Shown one piece after another: positions 26,163 through 34,210 of a stretch of 64,000 nt of DNA. The stretch lies in contig JAIUPK010000002.1 in assembly GCA_020160915.1 (NCBI GenBank), forward strand, positions 1 through 64,000. Reading direction: 5' to 3'. The translations under genes and the position numbers were made by a program. This DNA comes from Actinomycetota bacterium (GTDB taxonomy: Bacteria > Actinomycetota > Actinomycetes > Actinomycetales > Microbacteriaceae). The notes beneath the pieces are model-generated. The model made no database searches and was not told the DNA's origin. It worked only from the letters and a program-made list of their open reading frames with translations. The stretch's first letter is position 1. Each line of letters opens with the position of its first letter.

Positions 26163-27119
26163 ATGAGCGTGTCGATCCGGGCCTTCGTCGCGGTGGGCCT
26201 GGCGCTCACCCTGGCCGGCTGCACGCCCGCGGCGAGCGCAGGCGTCGAGAGCGAGCTCGTGACAACGACGGCGACCGAGCTGCATCCCACGCTGCCGATC
26301 GACCCCGGCGTCACCGTCATCTCCGACGTGCAGTACGGCACCGCGGACGGCACGCCCCTGCTCCTCGACGTCTGCCTGCCACCGGATGCCACGACCGCCG
26401 CACCCGAGGCCTCGCCTCGCGCCGCCATCGTCGCCATCCACGGCGGCAGCTGGCGGCGCGGCGACAAGGCGGACCTCGACTTCGGTCCGGCGTGCCGCTG
26501 GCTCGCTTCCGGGGGTTTCGTGGTGATCTCGGTCAACTACCGGCTGGCTCCGGAGTGGAGTTTCCCCGCGCCGCTCGACGATGTGCGGGCGGCGGTGCGC
26601 TGGTTGCGGGCGCCCGAGCAGGTGAGCAGGCTCGACATCGACCCGGCGCGGATCGGGGCGTTCGGGGCATCCGCTGGGGGGAATCTTGCGGCGCTGCTCG
26701 CGCTCGACGGCACTGGCGACTGGGGCACTGGCACGCGCGTCGCGGCGGTCGTGAACATGAGCGGCATATCCGACCTGCGCGAGCCGATCGAGGCGAGCTC
26801 GCTCTACCGCGGCGACTTCGTGCAGGCGCAGCTCGACTACCTGGGCTGCGCAGCGCTGACCGAGTGCGCGACGGCGGCCGAGGCATCCCCCGTGACTCTC
26901 GTGGATGCCAGTGACCCGCCGTTTCTCGTCACCCACTCGCTCGACGAGTTCTTGCCCGTCGCGCAGTCCGGCGCGCTCGTGACCGCCCTGCGTGGGGCGG
27001 GCGTCGCGACGACCTACCTCACGGTGGAGGGCGAGCTGCACGGGGTGAGCGTCCTGGATGACGCGATGGCGGCGCGCGTGGTCGAGTTCTTCAGGGCGGC
27101 GCTCGGGCTGGTTGAGTAG
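26163..27119 (+). CDS. Lipoprotein alpha/beta hydrolase (esterase/lipase, BD-FAE-like)
   Basis: 318 residues. A lipoprotein signal ends in LAGC at about residue 21, so it is membrane-anchored outside the cell. The hydrolase has the HGGSW oxyanion-hole motif, the nucleophile elbow GASAG in FGASAGGNLAALLAL, and likely Asp and His in the C-terminal DPPFLVTHS and GELHGVS. It resembles hormone-sensitive-lipase/feruloyl-esterase type carboxylesterases; the substrate is unknown. The final codons GTT GAG TAG belong to the repeat beginning at 27110. Confidence 0.85.
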   Translation: MSVSIRAFVAVGLALTLAGCTPAASAGVESELVTTTATELHPTLPIDPGVTVISDVQYGTADGTPLLLDVCLPPDATTAAPEASPRAAIVAIHGGSWRRGDKADLDFGPACRWLASGGFVVISVNYRLAPEWSFPAPLDDVRAAVRWLRAPEQVSRLDIDPARIGAFGASAGGNLAALLALDGTGDWGTGTRVAAVVNMSGISDLREPIEASSLYRGDFVQAQLDYLGCAALTECATAAEASPVTLVDASDPPFLVTHSLDEFLPVAQSGALVTALRGAGVATTYLTVEGELHGVSVLDDAMAARVVEFFRAALGLVE

Positions 27120-27158
27120 CGCGGAGCGCGTATCGAAACCGCAGGCCGTATCGAAACC
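27110..27158. repeat. Type A palindromic repeat plus half copy
   Basis: A 31-bp copy, GGTTGAGTAGC...GTATCGAAACC, occupies 27110-27140, followed by a second right half (GCAGGCCGTATCGAAACC) to 27158. It supplies the TAG stop of the esterase gene and lies just before the GNAT gene start. Confidence 0.9.
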
Positions 27159-27172
27159 AGCACAATGGTCAC

Positions 27173-27628
27173 GTGAGTGTGACCATCGCCATCGAGCCCC
27201 CGCGCCAACCCGAGGTGGAGGCGCTGCTCGCCGGGAGTGAGGCATTCGCAGCCGAGCTGTACCCGCCCGACAGCTGCTACCTGATGAACGTCTCAGAGCT
27301 CGAGGCACCCGAGGTCGAGGTGTTCGTCGCCCGTATCGACGGGGTCGCCCTCGGTATGGCGGCGTTGGTGAGCCGCGGTGACGGGACCGCCGAGCTGAAA
27401 CGCCTGTTCGTGGATGACCGCGCCCGCGGGCAGCGTCTCGCCGGCGGCCTGCTCGACGCGATCGAGGAGCATGCCCGGGACGCGGGGGTGGGCGTCATCC
27501 AGTTGGAGACCGGCCCGCAGTCTTTCGCGGCCCTCGCCCTCTATGACCGGCACGGCTACCAGCGCATCCCGAACTTCGGGCCCTACGTGGGCGACGAGTT
27601 CAGCGTGTGCATGGAGAAGACCCTCTAG
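27173..27628 (+). CDS. GNAT family N-acetyltransferase
   Basis: 151 residues, GTG start. The acetyl-CoA signature is seen in ELKRLFVDDRARGQRLAGGLLDAIEEHA, with LETGPQSFAALALYDRHGYQRIP closing the fold. This is the YhbS/ElaA-like small GNAT type, target unknown. It converges on the RND gene with a large imperfect inverted repeat and a type A repeat between them. Confidence 0.85.
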   Translation: MSVTIAIEPPRQPEVEALLAGSEAFAAELYPPDSCYLMNVSELEAPEVEVFVARIDGVALGMAALVSRGDGTAELKRLFVDDRARGQRLAGGLLDAIEEHARDAGVGVIQLETGPQSFAALALYDRHGYQRIPNFGPYVGDEFSVCMEKTL

Positions 27629-27643
27629 CCCGCTGCGCAGCGT

Positions 27644-27709
27644 CCGCGCGGATGCTGCGGACTCACGCGGGCGTTGTTCCTCCCCCGATTGTCCGCAGCG
27701 ACCGCGCGG
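27644..27709. repeat. Long imperfect inverted repeat between convergent genes
   Basis: The 19-base arms at 27644-27662 (CCGCGCGG, then AT, then GCTGCGGAC) and 27691-27709 pair at 17 of 19 positions around a 28-base loop. There is no T-run on either side, so it is not a standard intrinsic terminator, but its place between two convergent genes suggests a transcription barrier. Confidence 0.65.
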
Positions 27710-27718
27710 GCGTCATTG

Positions 27719-27751
27719 GGTTGCGCTACGCCGCTGCGCGGCTACTCAACC
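27719..27751. repeat. Degenerate type A palindromic repeat
   Basis: A 33-bp copy whose left end is degenerate (GGTTGCGCTACGCC) and whose right end is the canonical CGGCTACTCAACC. The right end contains the TGA stop codon of the RND transporter on the minus strand. Confidence 0.8.
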
Positions 27752-30700
27752 GGCCTTCGCCGCCCGCTTCGCGTCGCGCCGCTCCTTGCGACCCTCCACC
27801 AGGTAGTACAGCGTCGGCAGCACGATCAGCGTGAGGATCGTGGATGACACGAGCCCACCGATCACGATGATGGCCAGCGGCTGGGAGATGAAACCACCAT
27901 TGCCGGTTATGCCGATTCCGAGTGGGAGCAGCGCGAAGATCGTCGCCGCCGCGGTCATGAGAATCGGGCGGAGGCGTCGCGCCGCACCGTGCTCGATCGC
28001 GTCGCGCGCCGACATCCCGCGTTCTCGGTACTGGTTGATGAGGTCGACCAGCACGATCGCGTTGGTCACGACGATACCGATCAGCATGAGCACACCGATC
28101 AGCGAGGCGGTGCCGAGCGGGATGCCCGAGATCACCTGCAGCGCGATCGCACCGGTCGCCGCGAACGGCACAGACACGAGCAGCAGCAGCGGCTGGCGGA
28201 GGCTCTTGAAGGTGGCCACCATCACGACGTAGACGATGAGGATCGCCACGAGCAGCGCGAGCCCGAGCTGGCTGAACGCGTCGGCCTGCTGTGCGGTGAC
28301 GCCGCCGATGGTCGCGGATGCCCCGGCCGGCAGGTTCACGTCGGCAAGCGCCGCGGCTACCGCAGCCGAGGCCGTGCCGACGTCGTCGCTGTTCGGAGTG
28401 ACCGCCACGGTCGCGCTGCGCACACCCTTGATGGTCGTGATGCTCGACGGCCCGTTGGTCTGCTCGACCGTGGCCAGGTCGCTGAGCGGCACGATGCCCT
28501 TGGCGGTCGGGATGTCGAAGTTCTTGAGCTCCTCGATCGTCGTCGGCGCCGAGTCGTTGAGGATGTAGATCGACAGCGTCTTCTCATCGATCACCACCGA
28601 GCCGACAGCGCTCGGGTTCATCGCCGCGGTCACGATTCCGCCCACCTGGATCTCGCTGAGACCCGCCTCGGCGGCCTTGTCGCGATCCACGGTGATGCCG
28701 ATGAACGGCTGCTCGTTCGACAGGTTGCTGGTCGCCTCGGCAGTCACCGAGAGGTCCTTCACTGCGGCGAGTACGGCATCCGAGGCATCCCGGAGCTCCT
28801 GCTCGCTCGTCGCCGTGATGTTGACATTGATGGTGGATGACCCGAACCCACCCTGCGATGCCGCCAGCGTGATCTCGCCCGCGTTGTCGATCTTCGCAAC
28901 TTCATCGCGAATGGTCGCCTGCAGCTTGACCTGGTCGACGGCCGGATCGGTCGTCAGCGAGAACGTCGTCGCCCCCGAACCGGTGAAGGCGGCGCGCAGG
29001 GAGCTGCCGCTCGATCCGATCGACAGCTGCACGGTCTCGACCCCCGCGGTGTCGATGAGCACGCTCTCGACCTTCTTGGCGGCGGTGTCGCGCGCCTCGA
29101 GGCTGGTGCCGAGCGGCATGGTCTGGCGCACGGTGACGGTGTTCTGGCCGGAGTCGCCGATGAAGTTGGTCTTCATGAACGGAACGAGTGCGACGGTTCC
29201 GCCGAGCAGCAGCACCGCTACGAGGATCGTGGCGATCGGGCGCTTGAGCGTCCAGCGGATGATCGGCAGGTAGGCCTTCTGCAGACGCGTGGGCGTGTCG
29301 AGCTCGTCGGCGGCGCTGTCGACAGCCACCCCCTCGTGCTTGTGGGCTTTGTTGCCGAGGAACCAGTACGCGAGCACCGGAACGATCGTCAGCGAGACGA
29401 AGAGGGATGCCGCGAGCGCAATCGTCACCGTGAGGGCGAAGGGCCTGAACAGCTCGCCCGTGATGTCGCCGACCAGCGCGAGGGGCAGGAACACGGCCAC
29501 CGTCGTGATCGTCGACGCGGTCACAGCGCCAGCGACCTCGCGCACGGCGCTGAGGATCGCAGTGCGTTTCTCCTCGCCGAGGCCGATGTGACGTTTGATG
29601 TTCTCGATGACGACGATCGAGTCATCCACCACACGGCCGATGGCGATCGTCAAAGCACCGAGCGTGATGATGTTGAGGGTGTAGCCGGCTGCGAGCATCC
29701 CGATGAAGGTGATGAGCACCGAGACGGGGATCGAGATCGCCGCGACGATCGTCGAACGGAACGAGAACAGGAACAGGAAGATCACGACCACCGCGAAGGC
29801 GAGACCGAGCAGACCCTCGGTCGCGAGCGAGTTGATCGACTCCTCGATGAAGGGTGCCTGATCGAAGACCGGGGTGAGCTTCGTGTTCGAGCCGATAGCG
29901 GCCTCGAGGTCGGGGATGGCGGCCATGACGGCGCGCGACACGGCGACGGTGTTGCCCGCCGGGGTCTTGGTGATGGCGATGGTGACCGACGGCTCGCCGT
30001 TGACGCGGGAGATGCCGGTGACGGGGTCGTCGACGACCTCGACGGTCGCGACATCCGCGAGGGTGGTCAGGTCGAGCGAGTTGCCGCCCAACAGCGGCAG
30101 GGCGGCCACCTCGTCGGCGGTCGTGACCCGGGCGCCGGCCTGCACGGTGAGCGTGAGGTCGTTCTCCGTGATCTGACCGGCGGGCAGCAGCACGCCGTTG
30201 TCGTCGAGGGCGTCCCGAATCGACTGGTTCGACAGCCCGCGGGCGAACAACTCGTCAGGGTCGGGGGTGATGACGACGCGCTGCGTGGTCGAGCCCAGCA
30301 GGCTCGCGTCGCTGACGTCGTTGATCTTCTTGAGCTCGACGATCGTCGAGGCGTTGAGCTTGGCGGTGAGATCGAGGGGGTCCAGGTCGCTGGTGACGGC
30401 GAGCTGGATGACCGGCAGGTCGGAGAAGTTGAAGGTGAGCACCTGGGTGTCGGCGCCATCCGGAAGGTTCTGCAGCCGGTTGATCGCCAGCTGCACCTTC
30501 TGCTCGGCGGTGGCGATGTTGGTGCCGTAGTCGAACGAGGCCGTGACCTGCGAGACGTTCGCGCTCGACGTCGCGGTGGTCGAGTCGAGCCCGGCGACAG
30601 TCTGAATCGCCGCCTCGATGGGCGTCGAGACATCCTTGTCGACAACCGCAGGGCTGGCGCCCGGGTAGCTCGTGATGATGAAGATCTGCGGCAGCGAGAG

Positions 30701-30820
30701 GCTGGGGATCAGCTCCTGCTTGAGCGAGGTGAGCGCGACACCGCCAAAGAGACCGACAACGATCGTGACGAGAGCGATGAGTGCGCGGTTGCGCAGGCTG
30801 AAGACTGAGAGAAGATGCAC
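27746..30820 (-). CDS. RND family efflux transporter permease
   Basis: 1024 residues with the twofold AcrB/SwrC-like organisation: an N-terminal helix (FSLRNRALIALVTIVVGLFG), a large extracytoplasmic domain, a membrane block with the proton-relay region GRVVDDSIVVIENIKRHIG near residue 400, and the same plan repeated. It should pump lipophilic compounds by proton antiport. No membrane fusion partner or outer-membrane channel is encoded nearby, as expected for a monoderm, where SwrC of Bacillus works alone. The stop lies in a repeat. Confidence 0.9.
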   Translation of the reverse strand: MHLLSVFSLRNRALIALVTIVVGLFGGVALTSLKQELIPSLSLPQIFIITSYPGASPAVVDKDVSTPIEAAIQTVAGLDSTTATSSANVSQVTASFDYGTNIATAEQKVQLAINRLQNLPDGADTQVLTFNFSDLPVIQLAVTSDLDPLDLTAKLNASTIVELKKINDVSDASLLGSTTQRVVITPDPDELFARGLSNQSIRDALDDNGVLLPAGQITENDLTLTVQAGARVTTADEVAALPLLGGNSLDLTTLADVATVEVVDDPVTGISRVNGEPSVTIAITKTPAGNTVAVSRAVMAAIPDLEAAIGSNTKLTPVFDQAPFIEESINSLATEGLLGLAFAVVVIFLFLFSFRSTIVAAISIPVSVLITFIGMLAAGYTLNIITLGALTIAIGRVVDDSIVVIENIKRHIGLGEEKRTAILSAVREVAGAVTASTITTVAVFLPLALVGDITGELFRPFALTVTIALAASLFVSLTIVPVLAYWFLGNKAHKHEGVAVDSAADELDTPTRLQKAYLPIIRWTLKRPIATILVAVLLLGGTVALVPFMKTNFIGDSGQNTVTVRQTMPLGTSLEARDTAAKKVESVLIDTAGVETVQLSIGSSGSSLRAAFTGSGATTFSLTTDPAVDQVKLQATIRDEVAKIDNAGEITLAASQGGFGSSTINVNITATSEQELRDASDAVLAAVKDLSVTAEATSNLSNEQPFIGITVDRDKAAEAGLSEIQVGGIVTAAMNPSAVGSVVIDEKTLSIYILNDSAPTTIEELKNFDIPTAKGIVPLSDLATVEQTNGPSSITTIKGVRSATVAVTPNSDDVGTASAAVAAALADVNLPAGASATIGGVTAQQADAFSQLGLALLVAILIVYVVMVATFKSLRQPLLLLVSVPFAATGAIALQVISGIPLGTASLIGVLMLIGIVVTNAIVLVDLINQYRERGMSARDAIEHGAARRLRPILMTAAATIFALLPLGIGITGNGGFISQPLAIIVIGGLVSSTILTLIVLPTLYYLVEGRKERRDAKRAAKAG

Positions 30821-30885
30821 ACCCGATTATGGCCCGGGTCATAGGTGCGAGGCGTACTCCCGCAGGAGTAACCCGCCCGACCGGC

Positions 30886-32301
30886 CTACACGACCCCCGC
30901 GAAGTCGTTCGCCGATTCTGCCACCGGATGCCGCCCCACATTCGTCCAGGCGACCGCCAACGCAGCCACGGCTCGCGCCGTCTCCTCCGCCGGGTAGGAG
31001 AAGGGGATGCGGATGAAGCGCTCGAACGCGCCGTCGACGCCGAACCGCGGGCCAGCCGCGATCACGAGTCCCTCGTTTCGGGCCGCGAGAGCGAGCTGCG
31101 AACTGACCGGGGCACCGAGGTTGGCCCAGACCGTGAGTCCGCCGGCGGCATGAGGTACCTGCCAGTCGGGGAGGCTCTCGCCGAGCATCCGCACCAGGCG
31201 GTCGCGGCCGGTGCGCAGGGTCGCGCGACGGGCCTCGAGGATGCCGTCGAAGTCGGTGAGCAGGTTGGTGACGATGAGCTGCTCGACGAGCGGCGTGCCC
31301 AGGTCGCCCGACATGCGTGCGCGAGCGAGGCGCTGGATGATGGTGCGGTCGGCGCGGATCCATCCGATGCGCAGGCCGCCCCACACCGTCTTGCCCACGG
31401 AACCGATCAGGATCGCCGGCCCGTGCACGGCGAATGGCACCGGCTCGGGCAAGCCATCGAGGCCGAGCTCGCCCATCGTCTCGTCGGCGATCAGCGTCGT
31501 GCCCTGGCGTGCCGCGAGTTCGATCACCCGCACGCGCTGCTCGAGCGGCATCGTGCGGCCGGTCGGGTTGTGGTTGTCGGGCATCAGGTAGCCGAGCGAC
31601 GGGCTGGTGCGCTGGATGCCCTGCTCGAGCCCCACGTCATCCCACCCCTCATCGCTCGTGACACTCACGGGCACCAGCCGCGCCCCCGCGACCTTCAGCG
31701 CCTCGATCGCGTGCGGGTAGCTCGGATTCTCGACGAGCGCCCGATCGCCGCGCGCCATGATCGTGCGAGCGATCAGTGCGATGGCGTGCTGGGCTCCGAC
31801 AGTGACCATGATCTGGTCGGCCGTGGTGGGGAGCCCTCGAGCGGTGTACCGGGCGGCGAGCGCCTCGCGCAGCACCGGCAGGCCCACCGGGTCGAAGCCG
31901 GACTCACCGATGTACTGCGGCAACTGCTGCGCCGCGAGCTGAGCGGCCGCGAGCACCTGCGGGATCGCGGGCAGGGCTGCCTTGCTGAAGTCCAGCATGT
32001 CGCCCCGCACCGGGTCAGGCAGAAGGGGCGAGCGGATCGGAAGCTGCGCGAGACTGCCGGAACCGCGCACGCTCGACAGGTAGCCGGCATCCCGCAGCTC
32101 GGCGTAGGCGGCGGTCACGGTCGTGCGGCTCACGCCCAACTGGGCGGCCAGCTCGCGCTCGGCGGGCAGGCGCGTCGACGGTGCGATGCGCCCGTCGAGG
32201 ATCAGCAGTCGGATGCGGTCGGCGAGCGCCGCGTACGCGACCCCCGCGTCACGCCAGCCGTCCAATAGCAATGCCAATACCCGCGCCGAGAGCGAACCCA
32301 T
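30886..32301 (-). CDS. MocR-type (GntR/aminotransferase fusion) regulator
   Basis: 471 residues. Residues 15-85 are a GntR winged helix (LADRIRLLILDGRIAPSTRLPAERELA, VSRTTVTAAYAEL) and the rest a fold-type I aminotransferase; GSVGKTVWGGLRIGW contains the PLP lysine. Such proteins bind PLP and regulate rather than transaminate. It is divergent from a YczE-like gene, an arrangement known for the YczR subgroup of MocR regulators. A leaderless promoter with overlapping ATTGG/CCAAT repeats suggests autoregulation. Confidence 0.9.
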   Translation of the reverse strand: MGSLSARVLALLLDGWRDAGVAYAALADRIRLLILDGRIAPSTRLPAERELAAQLGVSRTTVTAAYAELRDAGYLSSVRGSGSLAQLPIRSPLLPDPVRGDMLDFSKAALPAIPQVLAAAQLAAQQLPQYIGESGFDPVGLPVLREALAARYTARGLPTTADQIMVTVGAQHAIALIARTIMARGDRALVENPSYPHAIEALKVAGARLVPVSVTSDEGWDDVGLEQGIQRTSPSLGYLMPDNHNPTGRTMPLEQRVRVIELAARQGTTLIADETMGELGLDGLPEPVPFAVHGPAILIGSVGKTVWGGLRIGWIRADRTIIQRLARARMSGDLGTPLVEQLIVTNLLTDFDGILEARRATLRTGRDRLVRMLGESLPDWQVPHAAGGLTVWANLGAPVSSQLALAARNEGLVIAAGPRFGVDGAFERFIRIPFSYPAEETARAVAALAVAWTNVGRHPVAESANDFAGVV

Positions 32302-32307
32302 GGTGCC

Positions 32308-32355
32308 ACTTTAGGCAGATTGGCCTCTGGTTGCCAAGCCAATTCGGGGATTGGA
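32308..32355. promoter_or_regulatory. Shared mocR/yczE control region with leaderless minus-strand promoter
   Basis: On the minus strand TTGGCA (32332-32337) and TAAAGT (32308-32313) are 18 bases apart, and the regulator ATG begins six bases after the -10, so its mRNA is probably leaderless. Inside and beside it are ATTGGC at 32319, GCCAAT at 32338 and ATTGGA at 32350; the two ATTGG copies are 31 bases, about three turns, apart. MocR proteins bind spaced direct repeats, so these are candidate operator halves. Confidence 0.6.
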
Positions 32356-32362
32356 TTGCTCC

Positions 32363-32980
32363 ATGGTTCTCACACGACGAATTGGCCAGCTGGTGGTCGG
32401 ACTGTTCCTCTACGGCTTCGGCATCGCCCTCATGGTGCGCGGCGCCATCGGTGTGCCCCCGTGGGACGTGCTCTCTCAGGGCATCTCGCTGCGCACCGGT
32501 CTGCCGTTCGGGCTCGTGACCAACATCATCGGTGCGGCCGTGCTGCTGCTGTGGATTCCGATCCGCCAGAAGCCCGGCATCGGAACCGTGGCCAACGTGC
32601 TGCTGATCGGCCCGAGCGCACAGTTCGGACTCTGGGTGCTGCCGGTGCTCACCGACCTCGTGCCGCGCATCCTCGTGTTCGCACTCGGACTGGCCGTCGT
32701 CGCCCTCGCGACGGGCCTCTATATCGGTGCGCGCATGGGGCCGGGCCCGCGCGATGGGCTCATGACGGGCATCCACCGCCGCTACGGCTGGAAGCTGTGG
32801 ATCGCGCGCACCACCATCGAGGTGAGCGTGCTCATCATCGGCTGGATTCTCGGCGGCAACGTCGGCATCGGAACTCTCGCCTTCGCACTGCTCATCGGCC
32901 CGATGGTCAACGTGACCATCCCGTGGCTGATGGTGCCGGCCGCCGTGCGCGATCCAGAACTCGAGGAGGTGCCAACATGA
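32363..32980 (+). CDS. YczE/YyaS/YitT-family membrane protein
   Basis: 205 residues with five to six hydrophobic helices and the family landmarks GVPPWDVLSQGIS near residue 35 and GPGPRDGLMTGIHRRYG near residue 130. The ATG at 32363 starts directly with LTRRIGQL. YczE proteins are coupled to MocR-type YczR regulators in several Gram-positive groups; their transport or maturation role is not settled. Its stop overlaps the start of a 35-codon gene. Confidence 0.82.
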   Translation: MVLTRRIGQLVVGLFLYGFGIALMVRGAIGVPPWDVLSQGISLRTGLPFGLVTNIIGAAVLLLWIPIRQKPGIGTVANVLLIGPSAQFGLWVLPVLTDLVPRILVFALGLAVVALATGLYIGARMGPGPRDGLMTGIHRRYGWKLWIARTTIEVSVLIIGWILGGNVGIGTLAFALLIGPMVNVTIPWLMVPAAVRDPELEEVPT

Positions 32981-33084
32981 TCGCATTCTGGATGCTCGGT
33001 GCGCTCGCCGCGGCGGCGATCGTTGCCACCGTGCGCAGCGTCGTCACCGACGGCTACCGGAGGGTGCCGACCCGCTACCGGTGA
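32977..33084 (+). CDS. 35-residue membrane micro-protein
   Basis: The ATG overlaps the YczE-like stop (ATGA) and has GAGGAGGTG seven bases upstream, a very strong ribosome-binding site. The peptide starts MIAFWMLGALAAAAIVATV, one membrane helix, then a basic tail ending RVPTRYR. The TGA stop is part of a GGTGATCGAG repeat unit. Single-helix peptides of this sort often modulate a neighbouring transporter; function here is not known. Confidence 0.6.
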   Translation: MIAFWMLGALAAAAIVATVRSVVTDGYRRVPTRYR

Positions 33085-33158
33085 TCGAGCGGCCGGTGAT
33101 CGAGTTTGTCGAGATCCGGTGATCGAGCGTGTCGAGATCTCGACCTCGCTCGATCACC
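33080..33158. repeat. Type B palindromic repeat with two partial copies
   Basis: The full 41-bp copy at 33118-33158 begins GGTGATCGAGC and ends GCTCGATCACC around a GAGATCTC centre. Partial copies start at 33080 and 33094. The first GGTGATCGAG supplies the micro-ORF stop. A full copy also occurs at 42133-42173. Confidence 0.88.
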
Positions 33159-33166
33159 GGCTCCCT

Positions 33167-33922
33167 CTACAGGTTGCGCTCCGCGTACACCGCGAGCGCA
33201 TCGCGCACGAAGCTCGCGCCCTCGGCGCCGCCGTAATTCGCGCCGAAACGGTAATCCGCGACATACATCTCGCCGAGTCCGACCAGGTACTGCTTCGCCG
33301 GCCGACCGTTCACCTGGGGCGTTCCCGGGATGCCCGCCAGCCAGTCCGCGTGTCGGGTCGCCAAGGCCTGTGCCTCGGCCCCGTCCGGCGCAAGCCCTGC
33401 GGCCGCCGCAGCGGACCAGTCCGCCGCCAGCTGCTTCTGCCGCTGCTGCCACTCGGCCTTCTCGGCCGCCGACTTGGAGCGCCACCAGCGGTCGCCGTCG
33501 GCGTATGCGGCGGCGCCCCAACGCTCCTCGACCTCCTCGCGGTACGCGGTGTGGTCGAAACCATCGAACATGTTCTCTGCCATGAGTTGTTCACCTCCTT
33601 CCAGTGTGAGCATCGTCATCTCGACCGAGGCGATCTGTCGATCGAGTCGGTCCTTCTCCTGATGGAGCCAGCGCAGATGCACCGCGAGCGCCTCGGCGCC
33701 ATCGGTCTGCCCCGCGAGCACATCGGCGATGGCCGGGATGCCCAGCCCCAGGTCGCGCAGCATCAGGATGCGCTGCAGCCGCACGAGCGCGAGCTCGTCG
33801 TAGTAGCGGTACCCGTTGTCGCCGACGCGGGACGCGGGCAGCAACCCGACGTCGCCGTAGTGCCGCAGCGTGCGGGACGTGGTGCCCGCCAGCCGCGCGA
33901 TGTCCTGAATCGACCAGTCCAT
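33167..33922 (-). CDS. MerR family regulator with TipAS ligand-binding domain
   Basis: 251 residues from the ATG at 33922 (GGAGG eight bases upstream). The MerR head is WSIQDIARLAGTTSRTLRHYGDVGLLPASR, followed by the dimer coiled coil and a C-terminal TipAS domain (MFDGFDHTAYREEVEERWG, then YLVGLGEMYVADYRFGANYGG). TipAL-type proteins bind thiopeptide or other drugs and activate their own promoter. No efflux gene is adjacent, so it probably acts mainly on itself or distant targets. The frame upstream of 33922 is not coding. Confidence 0.88.
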   Translation of the reverse strand: MDWSIQDIARLAGTTSRTLRHYGDVGLLPASRVGDNGYRYYDELALVRLQRILMLRDLGLGIPAIADVLAGQTDGAEALAVHLRWLHQEKDRLDRQIASVEMTMLTLEGGEQLMAENMFDGFDHTAYREEVEERWGAAAYADGDRWWRSKSAAEKAEWQQRQKQLAADWSAAAAAGLAPDGAEAQALATRHADWLAGIPGTPQVNGRPAKQYLVGLGEMYVADYRFGANYGGAEGASFVRDALAVYAERNL

Positions 33923-33944
33923 GTGCCTGCCTCCTTCTGCAACC

Positions 33945-33975
33945 ACGCTAGAGGTTGACGCAGCGTCAATGTCAA
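33945..33975 (-). promoter_or_regulatory. MerR-type promoter/operator
   Basis: On the minus strand TTGACA (33970-33975) and TAGCGT (33945-33950) are separated by 19 bases, the long spacer typical of MerR-activated promoters. The spacer contains the perfect palindrome TTGACGC-A-GCGTCAA at 33955-33969. This predicts autoregulation of the TipA-like gene 23 bases downstream. Confidence 0.75.
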
Positions 33976-34011
33976 GCGGCGGCATCCGGCCACCTCGACG
34001 GCCCGGAAGAT

Positions 34012-34089
34012 GCGAAATGAAGGAGATTTCGCGAACCAGGAGCCAGGGATGCGGCAGAACGGCCCGCCCCGACACAATCTCCTTCATTT
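34012..34089. repeat. Nested inverted repeats
   Basis: A perfect 14-bp inverted repeat, AAATGAAGGAGATT at 34015-34028 and its complement at 34076-34089, is separated by 47 bases. The left arm overlaps a second hairpin, GCGAAAT-gaaggag-ATTTCGC (34012-34032). The two structures are mutually exclusive in RNA. The region lies upstream of the DUF4097 gene and is otherwise empty. Confidence 0.65.
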
Positions 34090-34131
34090 GGTAGGACCGG
34101 GGGGCCGCGGCGGTCACGCCGGAAGCAACTC

Positions 34132-34197
34132 GCGATATAGCTTGACTTGCGACAGAACGCGATATAACGTGAGTCGCAACAGACGCGATATAACGCG
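34132..34197 (+). promoter_or_regulatory. Triplicate GCGATATA operator/promoter region
   Basis: GCGATATA occurs at 34132, 34159 and 34185, spaced 27 and 26 bases; the last two read GCGATATAACG and include TATAAC -10-like hexamers, with TTGACT at 34142. The third copy, CGCGATATAACGCG, is nearly palindromic. TTGCGAC (34147) and GTCGCAA (34173) form a further inverted pair around the second copy. These are the best candidates for binding by the PadR regulator of the operon. Confidence 0.5.
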
Positions 34198-34210
34198 AGA
34201 GGAGGGCCAC

